In this document: positions 7,005 to 15,420 of the stretch, one piece after another | How the letters are laid out: each line of letters starts with the position of its first letter | How positions within the stretch are numbered: the stretch's first letter is position 1 | Assembly (NCBI RefSeq): GCF_900187985.1 | Contig: NZ_FZOA01000011.1 | Coordinates: 1-36,146 of the forward strand | DNA from: Methylobacillus rhizosphaerae | Lineage (GTDB): Bacteria; Pseudomonadota; Gammaproteobacteria; Burkholderiales; Methylophilaceae | Length of the DNA stretch: 36,146 nt | Direction: 5' to 3' | The notes under the pieces: generated by a model | Seen by the model: only the letters and a program-made list of their open reading frames with translations | Told to the model about the DNA's origin: nothing | Databases searched by the model: none | Position numbers and translations under genes: made by a program

Positions 7005-8489
7005 TCAAGGTGCTTTGGCGGTGTTGACCTGTCCAGGAGCACGAGATACCAAGCTGTCATTGCTCCATCCACCGCCAAACGCTTTAAACATGGCGACAGC
7101 AGCGTGCGCCGCTTCAGTCCGGGCCTGTGCCCGAGCTTCAGCAGTTCTAAGGAGGCTTTCGTCGGCATGCAGCACGTCAATAAGACTGCTAACACCCTTT
7201 TGGTATGCGATAAAGGAAGACTCTCTAGCTTGCTGTAGAGAAAGCTCGCCCTCTGTCAGTGCTTCAAGCTGTTTATCTCGTTTTGTCAGCACTGAAATGG
7301 AATTCTCTACATCCTCAGTTGCTCGGAGCGCAGCTTGGCGGTATGCAGCCAATGCTTCCTGCTCCTGCCCTTTGGCGATGTCGATTTGTGCATTGATCCT
7401 ACCAAAATCAAATAATCTCCACCGTAGTCCCAAGACTCCGGCAGCCTGGTTGGCATTACCACTGAAGAGATTACCAGAGGAAATTGCAGTTGCACTGCCT
7501 AGTAAAGCATTGAGGCTAAACTTAGGATAGTACTCAGAGATAGCAGCCCCAATTCTTGCATTGGCAGCCTTCAATCGCTGTTCCGCCACTATGAGATCTG
7601 GCCTGCGCAGCATTAAGTCTACTGGAGAGCCGATGTCGCTCACTTGAGGGGCATAAGGGATTGTTGTTGAATGGCCAATTTCAGATATATAAGTCCCTGG
7701 CGCGACACCCAACAATATATCGAGCGAGTTCATAGCAACATCCAACCCAGCCTCAATGACAGGAATGGCTGCTTTTGCATGTGAAATCGCTCCTTCGGTT
7801 TGCTGTACTTGCAGCTTAGAAGCCAACCCTTTTTGATGCAGTATGCTCACCTTAGATAGTAAGTCTTGCTGGGTTTGGAGTTGTTTTCGATTGATGTCCA
7901 GGCGTGTTTGTAGTCCACGTATCGTGATATAGGTGTCAGCAGTTTGAGCTGCAATCGCTAAGCGTGTTGCATCCCCACCTGCTTTGGCCGCGAGATATTC
8001 AGAAATTGCCGCCTCTCGCTCACGGCGTAATCCTCCAAATATGTCTAGCTCCCAGCCAGCAACAAGGTTGGCCTCATACATTGAGGCATTTCTATCATAG
8101 CCTGGGACATTATTGAGTAGTTGCCCCAGTGGAGTTTCTAGTGATTGATGCACTCTGGTTCCTTGCACGGAACCGTCAATCGAGGGCATTAGGGCAGCCT
8201 GCGCCATGCTCAGGCCTGATTTGGCTTGGGTAATGCGAGCAGATGCTTGTGCTATATCTAGGTTTTGCTCCAATGCCAAAGAAACGAATCGGCTTAATTG
8301 TGGATCCTCGAAACTATCCCACCAAGACACCATATCTTTGGCCGTCTTGTCTTTGCGCTGCTCAAGTTGAGCTTGGCCCATGAAGTGGTCTGGGAGCAAT
8401 ACGTCTGGCTTTTTATACTCAGGGCCAACGGCACAACTAGCTAACAGGCTGGAACTTACCAGAAAAGCAACAGAGCGGCGTAAGGACAT
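7005..8489 (-). CDS. RND/NodT-type outer-membrane efflux lipoprotein
   Basis: 494 residues. The signal peptide ends in lipobox LASC (Cys19), followed by AVGPEYKKP, the hallmark start of the NodT/OprM group. Two outer-membrane-efflux repeats follow (LEQNLDIAQASARITQAKSG near 95-114; RPDLIVAEQRLKAANARIGA in the second half), and the ends are rich in Ala and Gln coiled-coil helices. It forms the trimeric channel of a tripartite pump. It is divergent from tetR and from the adaptor and pump genes, which lack their own channel, so it is the natural partner of the RND pump at 10372-13437. Confidence 0.92.
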   Translation of the reverse strand: MSLRRSVAFLVSSSLLASCAVGPEYKKPDVLLPDHFMGQAQLEQRKDKTAKDMVSWWDSFEDPQLSRFVSLALEQNLDIAQASARITQAKSGLSMAQAALMPSIDGSVQGTRVHQSLETPLGQLLNNVPGYDRNASMYEANLVAGWELDIFGGLRREREAAISEYLAAKAGGDATRLAIAAQTADTYITIRGLQTRLDINRKQLQTQQDLLSKVSILHQKGLASKLQVQQTEGAISHAKAAIPVIEAGLDVAMNSLDILLGVAPGTYISEIGHSTTIPYAPQVSDIGSPVDLMLRRPDLIVAEQRLKAANARIGAAISEYYPKFSLNALLGSATAISSGNLFSGNANQAAGVLGLRWRLFDFGRINAQIDIAKGQEQEALAAYRQAALRATEDVENSISVLTKRDKQLEALTEGELSLQQARESSFIAYQKGVSSLIDVLHADESLLRTAEARAQARTEAAHAAVAMFKAFGGGWSNDSLVSRAPGQVNTAKAP

Positions 8490-8516
8490 AGCGATCCTTG
8501 AACTAAAAGTGAATAT

Positions 8517-8544
8517 TAGTGACTATATTACTAAATGGTCACTA
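8517..8544. promoter_or_regulatory. Efflux operator 1 (TetR-type), divergent region
   Basis: Perfect arms TAGTGAC and GTCACTA separated by 14 bp. The same arms with the same 14-bp spacing recur at 9196-9223, ahead of the adaptor gene. The operator covers the spacer and -10 of the minus-strand promoter of the outer-membrane factor gene and lies 37 bp upstream of tetR. It is probably bound by that TetR protein. Confidence 0.75.
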
Positions 8545-8552
8545 TTTGTCAA
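8525..8552 (-). promoter_or_regulatory. Promoter of the outer-membrane factor/MFS operon
   Basis: On the minus strand TTGACA (8552-8547) is followed after 16 bp by TAATAT (8530-8525). The operator arm TAGTGAC lies in the spacer and the other arm lies just after the -10, so a bound repressor would block RNA polymerase. It starts about 30 bp upstream of the gene. Confidence 0.65.
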
Positions 8553-8580
8553 ACAAATCAAAGGAAGGTAAGCTCGGCTT

Positions 8581-9192
8581 ATGAACCAGAAGATATCCCC
8601 ACCATCAAGAGGCCCTGTTGATCACGATGTGCGAAACCAGATCGTTGAAGCAGCAGCTGAACATTTCAGCCGTTATGGGTATGAGAAAACCACTGTCTCC
8701 GATCTAGCCAAGGCGATTGGATTTTCTAAAGCCTATATTTATAAGTTTTTTGACTCAAAGCAGGCTATTGGCGAAGTGATTTGCTCCAATACACTTCTTA
8801 AGATAACCACCACCATTAATGAGAGTATGGATGGTGCGCCCACAGCTTCAGAGCGCTTCAGGCGCATGTTTAAGTCCGCAATCGGGGCGAGTGTTCAGCT
8901 GTTTTTCCAAGATAGAAAACTTTACGATATTGCTGCAGCAGCTGCGGGTGAGAATTGGAACTCAGTTGCCAACTATGATCTTAAGTTGAAGCAAACTATC
9001 CTTGATGTCCTTCAAGAGGGACGCGCGTCTGGTGAATTTGAGCGTAAAACTCCTATTGATGAAACGGTGAATGCCATCTACTTCGTGATGAAGCCTTATC
9101 TCAACCCGCTACTTCTCCAGCACAACTTAGATCGCGCCGAAGATACGGGCGTGATGATTGTGAATCTCATACTCCGAAGTTTAGCCCCTTAA
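8581..9192 (+). CDS. TetR/AcrR-family repressor of the efflux locus
   Basis: 203 residues. The DNA-binding domain is QIVEAAAEHFSRYGYEKTTV, then DLAKAIGFSKAYIYKFFDSK (about residues 20-60). The C-terminal ligand domain is helical, with KLKQTILDVLQEGRASGEF and MKPYLNPLLLQHN as the more conserved stretches. The gene lies between the outer-membrane factor gene (divergent) and the adaptor gene (70 bp downstream), and both flanking regulatory regions carry the same long palindrome. It is therefore very probably the local repressor, released by pump substrates. Confidence 0.92.
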   Translation: MNQKISPPSRGPVDHDVRNQIVEAAAEHFSRYGYEKTTVSDLAKAIGFSKAYIYKFFDSKQAIGEVICSNTLLKITTTINESMDGAPTASERFRRMFKSAIGASVQLFFQDRKLYDIAAAAAGENWNSVANYDLKLKQTILDVLQEGRASGEFERKTPIDETVNAIYFVMKPYLNPLLLQHNLDRAEDTGVMIVNLILRSLAP

Positions 9193-9195
9193 TTT

Positions 9196-9223
9196 TAGTG
9201 ACTATTGACTGATTTGGTCACTA
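9196..9223. promoter_or_regulatory. Efflux operator 2 (TetR-type), before the RND adaptor gene
   Basis: TAGTGAC and GTCACTA with a 14-bp spacer, the same architecture as 8517-8544. It starts three bases after the tetR stop. A possible promoter overlaps it: TTGACT at 9205-9210 in the spacer and CAAAAT at 9228-9233, 17 bp apart. This would give the adaptor/pump operon its own repressible promoter, separate from tetR. Confidence 0.75.
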
Positions 9224-9262
9224 GATGCAAAATGCGTTACTACCATTTTGAAGGGGTAACCT

Positions 9263-10375
9263 ATGCTTCGCCGCAGACATGCATCAGTCGTTGTCATCAC
9301 TCTATTCCCGCTGGCGCTGATTTCCTGTGCCGAAAAGACGGCCTCTGACCCTCGTACTGAAGTCCCCACTGTTCGCACTGGGTATGTTCAAGCTGCCACT
9401 CAACAAAGCCGCGCATTTACAGGTGTGGTGGGTGCGCGCGTTCAAAGTGATATAGGGTTTCGAGTTCCAGGGAAAATTCTCGAGCGCTTGGTAGACGTTG
9501 GCCAGGTTGTTAAACGTGGACAACCACTGATGCGACTCGACCCTGTGGATCTTCAGCTGGTTGCCCATGCTCAATTGGAGTCGGTAGTCGCGGCGAAAGT
9601 ACGCGCCCAACAAACAGCTGCGGATGAAGTTCGATATCGCGATCTGGTTACTACGGGTGCCATTTCAGCTTCCACCTATGATCAGATCAAAGCTGCTGCA
9701 GATGCTGCTCAAGCACAATTGAAGGCTGCTGAAGCGCAGGCGGACGTTGCCAAAAATTCTTCGACCTATGCGGTTTTATTGGCTGATGCTGATGGGGTTG
9801 TAGTTGAAACGTTAGTAGAGCCTGGGCAAGTGGTCGCAGCAGGTCAGCCCGTGATTCAAATTGCCCATTCCGGCAAGCGTGAAGCCATCATCAATCTACC
9901 TGAAACAATCCGTCCCGCGTTAGGAGCTGTCGCCCAGGCGAGGTTATATGGCCATGAAGGTACTCCGACTCAAGTAAAACTCAGGCAGCTGTCCGCCTCT
10001 GCTGATCGCCTTGCAAGAACGTTTGAAGCCCGCTATGTACTTGAAGGTGACTTAGCTCAGGCTCCTCTAGGAGCCACGATTACTATTCAGATCGCAGACA
10101 ATACTGGCTCCAATACCCATCCAATCCAAGTGCCAATATCAGCTATCCTCGATGCCGGAAAGGGAGCTGGGGTATGGGTTGTTGAAGGTGAGCCTAAGCG
10201 TGTTGTTTGGCGCGAAGTAAAAATACAGAAATTAACTGACGAAATTGCTGTGGTGGAAGGCAACCTTCAGGAGCATGAAAAAATTGTCACGCTAGGTGCT
10301 CATCTTCTTCATGAGGGTGACGAGGTAAAGGTTGCTGAGGTCATTTCACAGGAAAGTACGGGAGGGGTGAAATGA
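9263..10375 (+). CDS. RND efflux periplasmic adaptor (AcrA/HlyD-type) lipoprotein
   Basis: 370 residues. The signal peptide ends at ALISC (Cys22), so it is a lipid-anchored periplasmic adaptor. The split lipoyl domain is visible: VGARVQSDIGFRVPGKI with VGQVVKRGQPLMRLDP (about 53-95), and ADGVVVETLVEPGQVVAAGQ in the second half. Between them is an alpha-hairpin rich in Ala and Gln. The beta-barrel and membrane-proximal domains fill the C-terminus. A strong AAGGGG ribosome binding site precedes the ATG. Its last codons overlap the pump gene by 4 bp (ATGA). It bridges the pump to the outer-membrane channel. Confidence 0.93.
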   Translation: MLRRRHASVVVITLFPLALISCAEKTASDPRTEVPTVRTGYVQAATQQSRAFTGVVGARVQSDIGFRVPGKILERLVDVGQVVKRGQPLMRLDPVDLQLVAHAQLESVVAAKVRAQQTAADEVRYRDLVTTGAISASTYDQIKAAADAAQAQLKAAEAQADVAKNSSTYAVLLADADGVVVETLVEPGQVVAAGQPVIQIAHSGKREAIINLPETIRPALGAVAQARLYGHEGTPTQVKLRQLSASADRLARTFEARYVLEGDLAQAPLGATITIQIADNTGSNTHPIQVPISAILDAGKGAGVWVVEGEPKRVVWREVKIQKLTDEIAVVEGNLQEHEKIVTLGAHLLHEGDEVKVAEVISQESTGGVK

Positions 10376-13300
10376 GCAGCAAGTTTAATCTCTCGGCACT
10401 AGCTGTCAGGGAACGTTCTATCACGTTATTCCTGATTATCCTGATCACTGTGGCAGGCATTGTTGCATTCTTCAATATGGGGAGAGCAGAAGATCCTCCC
10501 TTCACCGTAAAAATAATGACGGTTGTGACTGCATGGCCAGGGGCAACAGCCCAAGAAATGCAGGATCAGGTAGCAGAAAAGCTAGAAAAGCGGATGCAGG
10601 AGCTGCGTTGGTATGATCGATCCGAAACCTATACACGACCTGGTCTCGCATTTACTACAGTGACCTTACTGGATGGCACTCCCCCATCCCAAGTTCAAGA
10701 GGAGTTTTACCAAGCACGCAAAAAAATCAGTGACGAAGCACTATCACTCCCCCATGGAGTGATAGGCCCATTCGTTAATGACGAATATGCTGATGTTACT
10801 TTCGCCTTATTTGCACTAGAAGCTGAGGGCGAACCTCAGCGGCTTCTCGTTCGGGATGCTGAAAAAATGCGGCAGCGCCTGCTACATGTGCCTGGCGTGA
10901 AGAAAGTGAACATTATTGGGGAGCAGCCAGAGCGGATATTTGTCAGTTTTTCCCATGATCGGCTGGCTACGCTCGGCATTACACCGCAAGAAATTTTTAC
11001 CGCGCTTAATGACCAGAATGTATTAACGCCTGCAGGCTCAATTGACACCAAGGGTTCAAAGGTCTTCATTCGGATTGAGGGTGCATTTGATCAACTTCAT
11101 AAAATCAGTGAAACACCCATTGTTGCCAAGGGACGGACACTTAAATTATCTGATATAGCAACAGTGGAAAGAGGGTATGAGGATCCATCTACCTTCATCG
11201 TTCGCAATAATGGGAAGCAGGCTTTGCTTCTTGGCATCATTATGCGGGAAGGCTGGAATGGGCTGGATCTAGGCAAAGCCCTTGATAGTGAGGTCGCCGC
11301 TATCAATGCTGAGTCACCTCTGGGTATGGGATTAAGTAAAGTCACCGACCAGGCAGTCAATATTCATGGCGCTGTAGATGAGTTCATGGTCAAGTTCTTC
11401 GTAGCGCTTCTCGTCGTTATGTTGGTCTGCTTTTTGAGCATGGGCTGGCGCGTGGGCGTTGTTGTGGCTGCTGCAGTGCCCTTAACACTCGCAGCTGTTT
11501 TCTTGATCATGGCAGCGACGGGTAAGAATTTTGACCGAATTACTCTGGGCTCATTGATTCTGGCACTAGGGCTGCTCGTTGATGATGCCATCATTGCCAT
11601 TGAAACCATGGTTGTAAAAATGGAAGAAGGCTATAACAGGATCGCTGCGTCTGCATATGCTTGGAGCCATACAGCAGCGCCTATGCTATCGGGCACGCTT
11701 GTAACAGCAATTGGCTTCATGCCGAATGGATTTGCCCAGTCAACAGCGGGTGAATATACGAGCAACATGTTCTGGGTAGTAGGTACGGCGCTCATTGTGT
11801 CTTGGTTAGTCGCTGTTATCTTTACGCCTTACTTGGGCGTCAAAATGCTTCCAGACATTAAGAAGGCGGCAGGAAGCCACGCGGAGATATACAACACACC
11901 AAATTACAGAAGATTTCGCGCTTTACTTGGTCGCGTGATTCGATACAAATGGGCGGTAGCAGCGATTGTGGTTGGTAGTTTCGTTGTTGCGGTTCTTGGT
12001 ATGGGCATTGTAAAGAAACAGTTCTTCCCAACATCGGATCGCCCAGAAGTTCTGATTGAAGTTCAACTGCCATATGGCACATCCATTGAGCAAACCAGCA
12101 TTGCTACAGCAGAAGTTGAAGCGTGGCTTGCCAAGCAAGAAGAGGCCAAAATTGTAACCTCGTATATCGGCCAGGGCGCTCCTCGCTTCTACTTGGCGAT
12201 GTCACCTGAGCTTCCTGATCCCTCTTTCGCAAAGATTGTTGTTCGAACTGAAAATCAGGAAGAACGAGAAACCCTGAAAATAAGGCTGAGGAAGGCTATT
12301 GTGGACGGATTGGCTCCGCAGGCTAGAGTGCGCGTGACCCAATTGGTATTTGGCCCATACTCACCCTATCCGGTCGCATTCCGTGTTACTGGAGAAGATC
12401 CTGTAAAGCTAAGGGCAATAGTGGAGTCGGTAGCCAAATTAATGCAAGCCAGCCCGATGATGCGCACAGTCAATACGGATTGGGGTACGCTCGTACCATC
12501 TCTCCATTTCACGCTTAATCAGGATAGGCTCCATGCTGTCGGTTTGACGCCGAGCAGTGTTTCTCAACAACTCCAGTTCTTGTTAACCGGCATCCCGATC
12601 ACGGAGACGCGAGAAGATATCCGGACTGTCCAGGTTGTGGGGCGGGCCAGTTCAGAGCTGCGTCTTGATCCAGAAAAAATTGCTGGCTTCACTCTGGTTG
12701 GCTCAGCCGGACAACGCATCCCATTATCTCAAGTTGGTAAAGTGGAAGTGAGGATGGAGGAGCCCATCTTAAGAAGACGGGATCGGACACCAACCATTAC
12801 CGTGCGAGGTGATATCTCGGAAAGTCTCCAACCGCCAGATGTGTCAGCCGCTATTTTGGAAGAACTCCAGCCCATTATCAGCAGCTTACCTGCTGGCTAC
12901 AAGGTCGATGTGGCAGGAGCTATTGAGGAGTCTGAAAAAGCCACCAAGGCGTTGCTACCATTGTTCCCCATTATGATTGCAGTGACATTGCTCATCCTGA
13001 TTCTGCAGGTACGTTCGATTGCTGCAATGGTGATGGTATTTGCTACCAGTCCTCTTGGTTTGATCGGGGTAGTGCCTACGTTGCTGCTGTTCCAACAACC
13101 GTTTGGCATTAATGCACTCGTTGGGCTGATTGCGCTATCAGGCATATTGATGCGGAACACATTGATCTTAATTGAGCAAATCAACCACAACCTCAAGGAA
13201 GGCTTAAGCTCCTTCGATGCGGTAGTAGAAGCGACAGTTCAACGCGCAAGGCCGGTCATTCTTACAGCCCTTGCAGCGATATTGGCATTCATTCCACTGA

Positions 13301-13437
13301 CGCATTCGGTATTCTGGGGCACCCTTGCTTACACCCTAATTGGTGGCACTTTCGCAGGGACTATTCTGACACTCGTGTTCCTACCAGCCATGTATTCCAT
13401 CTGGTTCAAGATCAAACCTTCGCTGTCACACGGATGA
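10372..13437 (+). CDS. RND efflux pump inner-membrane permease
   Basis: 1021 residues, the usual length of an HAE-1-like RND permease. TM1 is followed by the subgroup signature GRAEDPPFTVK (residues about 38-48) and WPGATAQEM. The proton-relay aspartates in TM4 are Asp404 and Asp405 in LLVDDAIIAIE. Two large periplasmic loops and two sets of membrane helices are present, with the second half ending in ARPVILTALAAILAFIP and GTLAYTLIGGTFAGTILTLV. It exports hydrophobic or amphiphilic compounds driven by protons. Sequence style is nearer the MexK/TriC-like group than classical AcrB, but the substrate cannot be deduced. Translation is coupled to the adaptor gene by ATGA overlap. Confidence 0.94.
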   Translation: MSSKFNLSALAVRERSITLFLIILITVAGIVAFFNMGRAEDPPFTVKIMTVVTAWPGATAQEMQDQVAEKLEKRMQELRWYDRSETYTRPGLAFTTVTLLDGTPPSQVQEEFYQARKKISDEALSLPHGVIGPFVNDEYADVTFALFALEAEGEPQRLLVRDAEKMRQRLLHVPGVKKVNIIGEQPERIFVSFSHDRLATLGITPQEIFTALNDQNVLTPAGSIDTKGSKVFIRIEGAFDQLHKISETPIVAKGRTLKLSDIATVERGYEDPSTFIVRNNGKQALLLGIIMREGWNGLDLGKALDSEVAAINAESPLGMGLSKVTDQAVNIHGAVDEFMVKFFVALLVVMLVCFLSMGWRVGVVVAAAVPLTLAAVFLIMAATGKNFDRITLGSLILALGLLVDDAIIAIETMVVKMEEGYNRIAASAYAWSHTAAPMLSGTLVTAIGFMPNGFAQSTAGEYTSNMFWVVGTALIVSWLVAVIFTPYLGVKMLPDIKKAAGSHAEIYNTPNYRRFRALLGRVIRYKWAVAAIVVGSFVVAVLGMGIVKKQFFPTSDRPEVLIEVQLPYGTSIEQTSIATAEVEAWLAKQEEAKIVTSYIGQGAPRFYLAMSPELPDPSFAKIVVRTENQEERETLKIRLRKAIVDGLAPQARVRVTQLVFGPYSPYPVAFRVTGEDPVKLRAIVESVAKLMQASPMMRTVNTDWGTLVPSLHFTLNQDRLHAVGLTPSSVSQQLQFLLTGIPITETREDIRTVQVVGRASSELRLDPEKIAGFTLVGSAGQRIPLSQVGKVEVRMEEPILRRRDRTPTITVRGDISESLQPPDVSAAILEELQPIISSLPAGYKVDVAGAIEESEKATKALLPLFPIMIAVTLLILILQVRSIAAMVMVFATSPLGLIGVVPTLLLFQQPFGINALVGLIALSGILMRNTLILIEQINHNLKEGLSSFDAVVEATVQRARPVILTALAAILAFIPLTHSVFWGTLAYTLIGGTFAGTILTLVFLPAMYSIWFKIKPSLSHG

Positions 13438-13478
13438 TGACTATTCATCCAAATTCAACCAAATGAAAGGAATCTGTT

Positions 13479-14285
13479 ATGTCTAATTCCAAAGTTGTTG
13501 TTGTTACTGGGGTGTCTTCGGGCATTGGCCGTGTTACTGCACAGAAGTTTGCCGAGCGTGGTTTTCAGGTATATGGCACTGTCCGCAATAAAGCGACAGC
13601 CTCCCCAATTCCTGGCGTAGCTCTGGTCGAAATGGATGTGCGGGATGAGGAGTCTGTTAAACAGGGATTTCAAGCCATAGTGTCTTTGGCCAAAGAGATC
13701 AATGTCCTGGTCAACAGTGCAGGGGTGACACTCCTTGGTGCTACAGAGGAGACATCGATTGTGGAAGCTCAATCATTGTTCGATACCAATGTTTTCGGTA
13801 TTTTGCGCACAACGCAAGCAGTACTTCCCTACATGCGAACTCAAAAGTCAGGGAGGATCATCAACATTAGCTCAGTGCTAGGTTTCCTTCCAGCACCCTA
13901 TATGGCGCTCTACTCGGCTTCCAAACATGCGATAGAAGGATTGTCTGAGAGTTTGGACCATGAGGTACGCAATTTGGGAGTTCGCATTTCACTCGTTGAG
14001 CCGTCGTACACAAAGACTAATCTTGATCTCAATGCACCTACTGCGGCAAATGAAATTCCAGCTTATGACAATGATCGTAATAAGGTTGCCAATGCTGTGC
14101 AAAAAAGTGTGCAGAACGCCCCTTTGCCGGATAGTGTTGCGGAAACGATTGTTCAAGCCGCTTTAGGGCAATGGAAAATGCGCCACACCCCAAAAGGGGA
14201 GGCCTCATTATTGCGGAAGTTACGCCGCTTCATGCCAGCTGGCCCTGTTGATTCAAGCTTGAGAAAAACATTTGGCCTTAATTAG
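13479..14285 (+). CDS. Short-chain dehydrogenase/reductase (SDR)
   Basis: 268 residues, classical SDR. The cofactor motif TGVSSGIG is at 10-17. The NSAG motif follows, with the catalytic Ser in NISSVLG, and the YSASK motif places Tyr145 and Lys149. The ATG follows AAAGGA at 8 nt. It begins 41 bp after the pump gene and is probably its cotranscribed partner, which would pair export with NAD(P)H-dependent reduction or oxidation of the inducing compound (inference). The last third (ETIVQAALGQW, RLRRFMP-like) resembles steroid- or retinol-type SDRs, but the substrate is unknown. Confidence 0.9.
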   Translation: MSNSKVVVVTGVSSGIGRVTAQKFAERGFQVYGTVRNKATASPIPGVALVEMDVRDEESVKQGFQAIVSLAKEINVLVNSAGVTLLGATEETSIVEAQSLFDTNVFGILRTTQAVLPYMRTQKSGRIINISSVLGFLPAPYMALYSASKHAIEGLSESLDHEVRNLGVRISLVEPSYTKTNLDLNAPTAANEIPAYDNDRNKVANAVQKSVQNAPLPDSVAETIVQAALGQWKMRHTPKGEASLLRKLRRFMPAGPVDSSLRKTFGLN

Positions 14286-14357
14286 AACTTGAGTTTCAGG
14301 AATATCCGACTATTTTTCACCACCGCAACATCAATAAATTACTTAAAGGATCCCAAA

Positions 14358-14846
14358 ATGCATTTCAAAATATTTGTGACTAGTTTGGCAATCATTGGAG
14401 CCACCCTGAGTTTTAAGGCTGGGGCATTGGAAAGTCAGCCAGTATTGAATCTTGATACTGCTAAGAAAATAGCGGCCGGCTGTCAGGTTGAGGCTTCCAA
14501 GCATGGCTGGAAAATGAGTGTGTCAGTCGTTGATGAGGGTGCAAACCCAATTTACTTTCAACGTGCTGATGGCGCATACATCGGTTCAGGAGAAATCTCG
14601 AATCTGAAGGCTCTGAACTCAGCCAAAATGCAAATGCCAACCAGTATGCTGGACGAGTTTGCCTTTGGTAAGGATAAGAAAGGTGGGCCTGCACCTGGCT
14701 TAGCCCACATCCCAGGCTTCATTACCATTGCAGGTGGCCTGCCGATTAAAGCGGGTAATAAATTCCTGGGAGCAGTGGGAGTGAGCGGCGGAATGCCTCA
14801 CGAGGATGAAGCTTGTGCTCAAGCGGGTCTAAATGCATTGAACTGA
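14358..14846 (+). CDS. Secreted GlcG/HbpS-family (DUF336) protein, copy 2
   Basis: 162 residues from the ATG at 14358, with AAAGGA 7 nt upstream; the longer open frame has no comparable start. The signal peptide is residues 1 to about 23 (cleavage near KAGA|LE). The mature part repeats copy 1 almost without gaps: KIAAGC, GWKMS, IYFQRA, NSAKMQ, FGKDKKGGPAPGLA and GAVGVSGG are shared. It closes the RND/SDR cluster, 72 bp after the SDR gene. Both paralogues thus sit in repressor-controlled operons beside a dehydrogenase or reductase. The function of the secreted domain is unproven. Confidence 0.87.
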   Translation: MHFKIFVTSLAIIGATLSFKAGALESQPVLNLDTAKKIAAGCQVEASKHGWKMSVSVVDEGANPIYFQRADGAYIGSGEISNLKALNSAKMQMPTSMLDEFAFGKDKKGGPAPGLAHIPGFITIAGGLPIKAGNKFLGAVGVSGGMPHEDEACAQAGLNALN

Positions 14847-14865
14847 CCACTCAAATAACTTCTAC

Positions 14866-15420
14866 ATGCTTCATGACAACCCTGAGAAATGTGCCTTGAT
14901 TCTTGTTATTGATCTTGAAGCCACATGCTGTGATCAAGGCACCATCTCGCCGGAGCAGATGGAAATCATCGAGGTCGGTGCAGTTTGGGCTAAGCCTACA
15001 GGTGAGGTCATCGACACCTTTCAACGTTTCGTGCAGCCACAGGAACGCCCTCAGCTCACATCTTTTTGCCAATCGCTGACACATATTGAGCAAACCAGTA
15101 TAGATACTGCAACCCATTGGCCCAAGGTGGCTACCGAATTGGCGGAGTTTTCCCGCCGTTACTCGGGCGAATGCTGGGGAAGTTGGGGTGCCTACGACCG
15201 TCGGCAGATTGAGCGCGAATGTGTTCGGCATAGTATCGAAAATCCACTGGTAGGATTTTCTCACATTAACCTTAAGGCAACTTTCGCCAAGGCGCGTAAG
15301 ATCAAGCAGGTGGGTATGGCTACTGCACTGAATATCGTAGAACTAAAACTGGAAGGTGATCACCATCGCGCCCTTATGGATGCTCAAAATATCGCCAGGC
15401 TTTTGCCATGGTCACGTTAG
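14866..15420 (+). CDS. DEDDh 3'-5' exonuclease (KapD/ERI-1-like)
   Basis: 184 residues. Exo I motif is VIDLEATC with the Asp-Glu pair near residues 15-17; Exo II lies in SWGAYDRRQIE; Exo III is HHRALMDAQNIARLL, which carries the His and Asp of the DEDDh class. This matches inhibitor-of-KinA-like or ERI-1-type exonucleases that trim RNA or DNA 3' ends. The ATG at 14866 has a poor ribosome binding site. It follows the HbpS-like gene by 19 bp on the same strand but does not obviously belong to it functionally. The stop abuts the stop of the convergent acuI-like gene with no spacer. Confidence 0.87.
   Translation: MLHDNPEKCALILVIDLEATCCDQGTISPEQMEIIEVGAVWAKPTGEVIDTFQRFVQPQERPQLTSFCQSLTHIEQTSIDTATHWPKVATELAEFSRRYSGECWGSWGAYDRRQIERECVRHSIENPLVGFSHINLKATFAKARKIKQVGMATALNIVELKLEGDHHRALMDAQNIARLLPWSR

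Noticed and set aside
6982-7530. 182-codon plus-strand frame
   Set aside because: Antisense to the outer-membrane factor gene and composition is that of a shadow.
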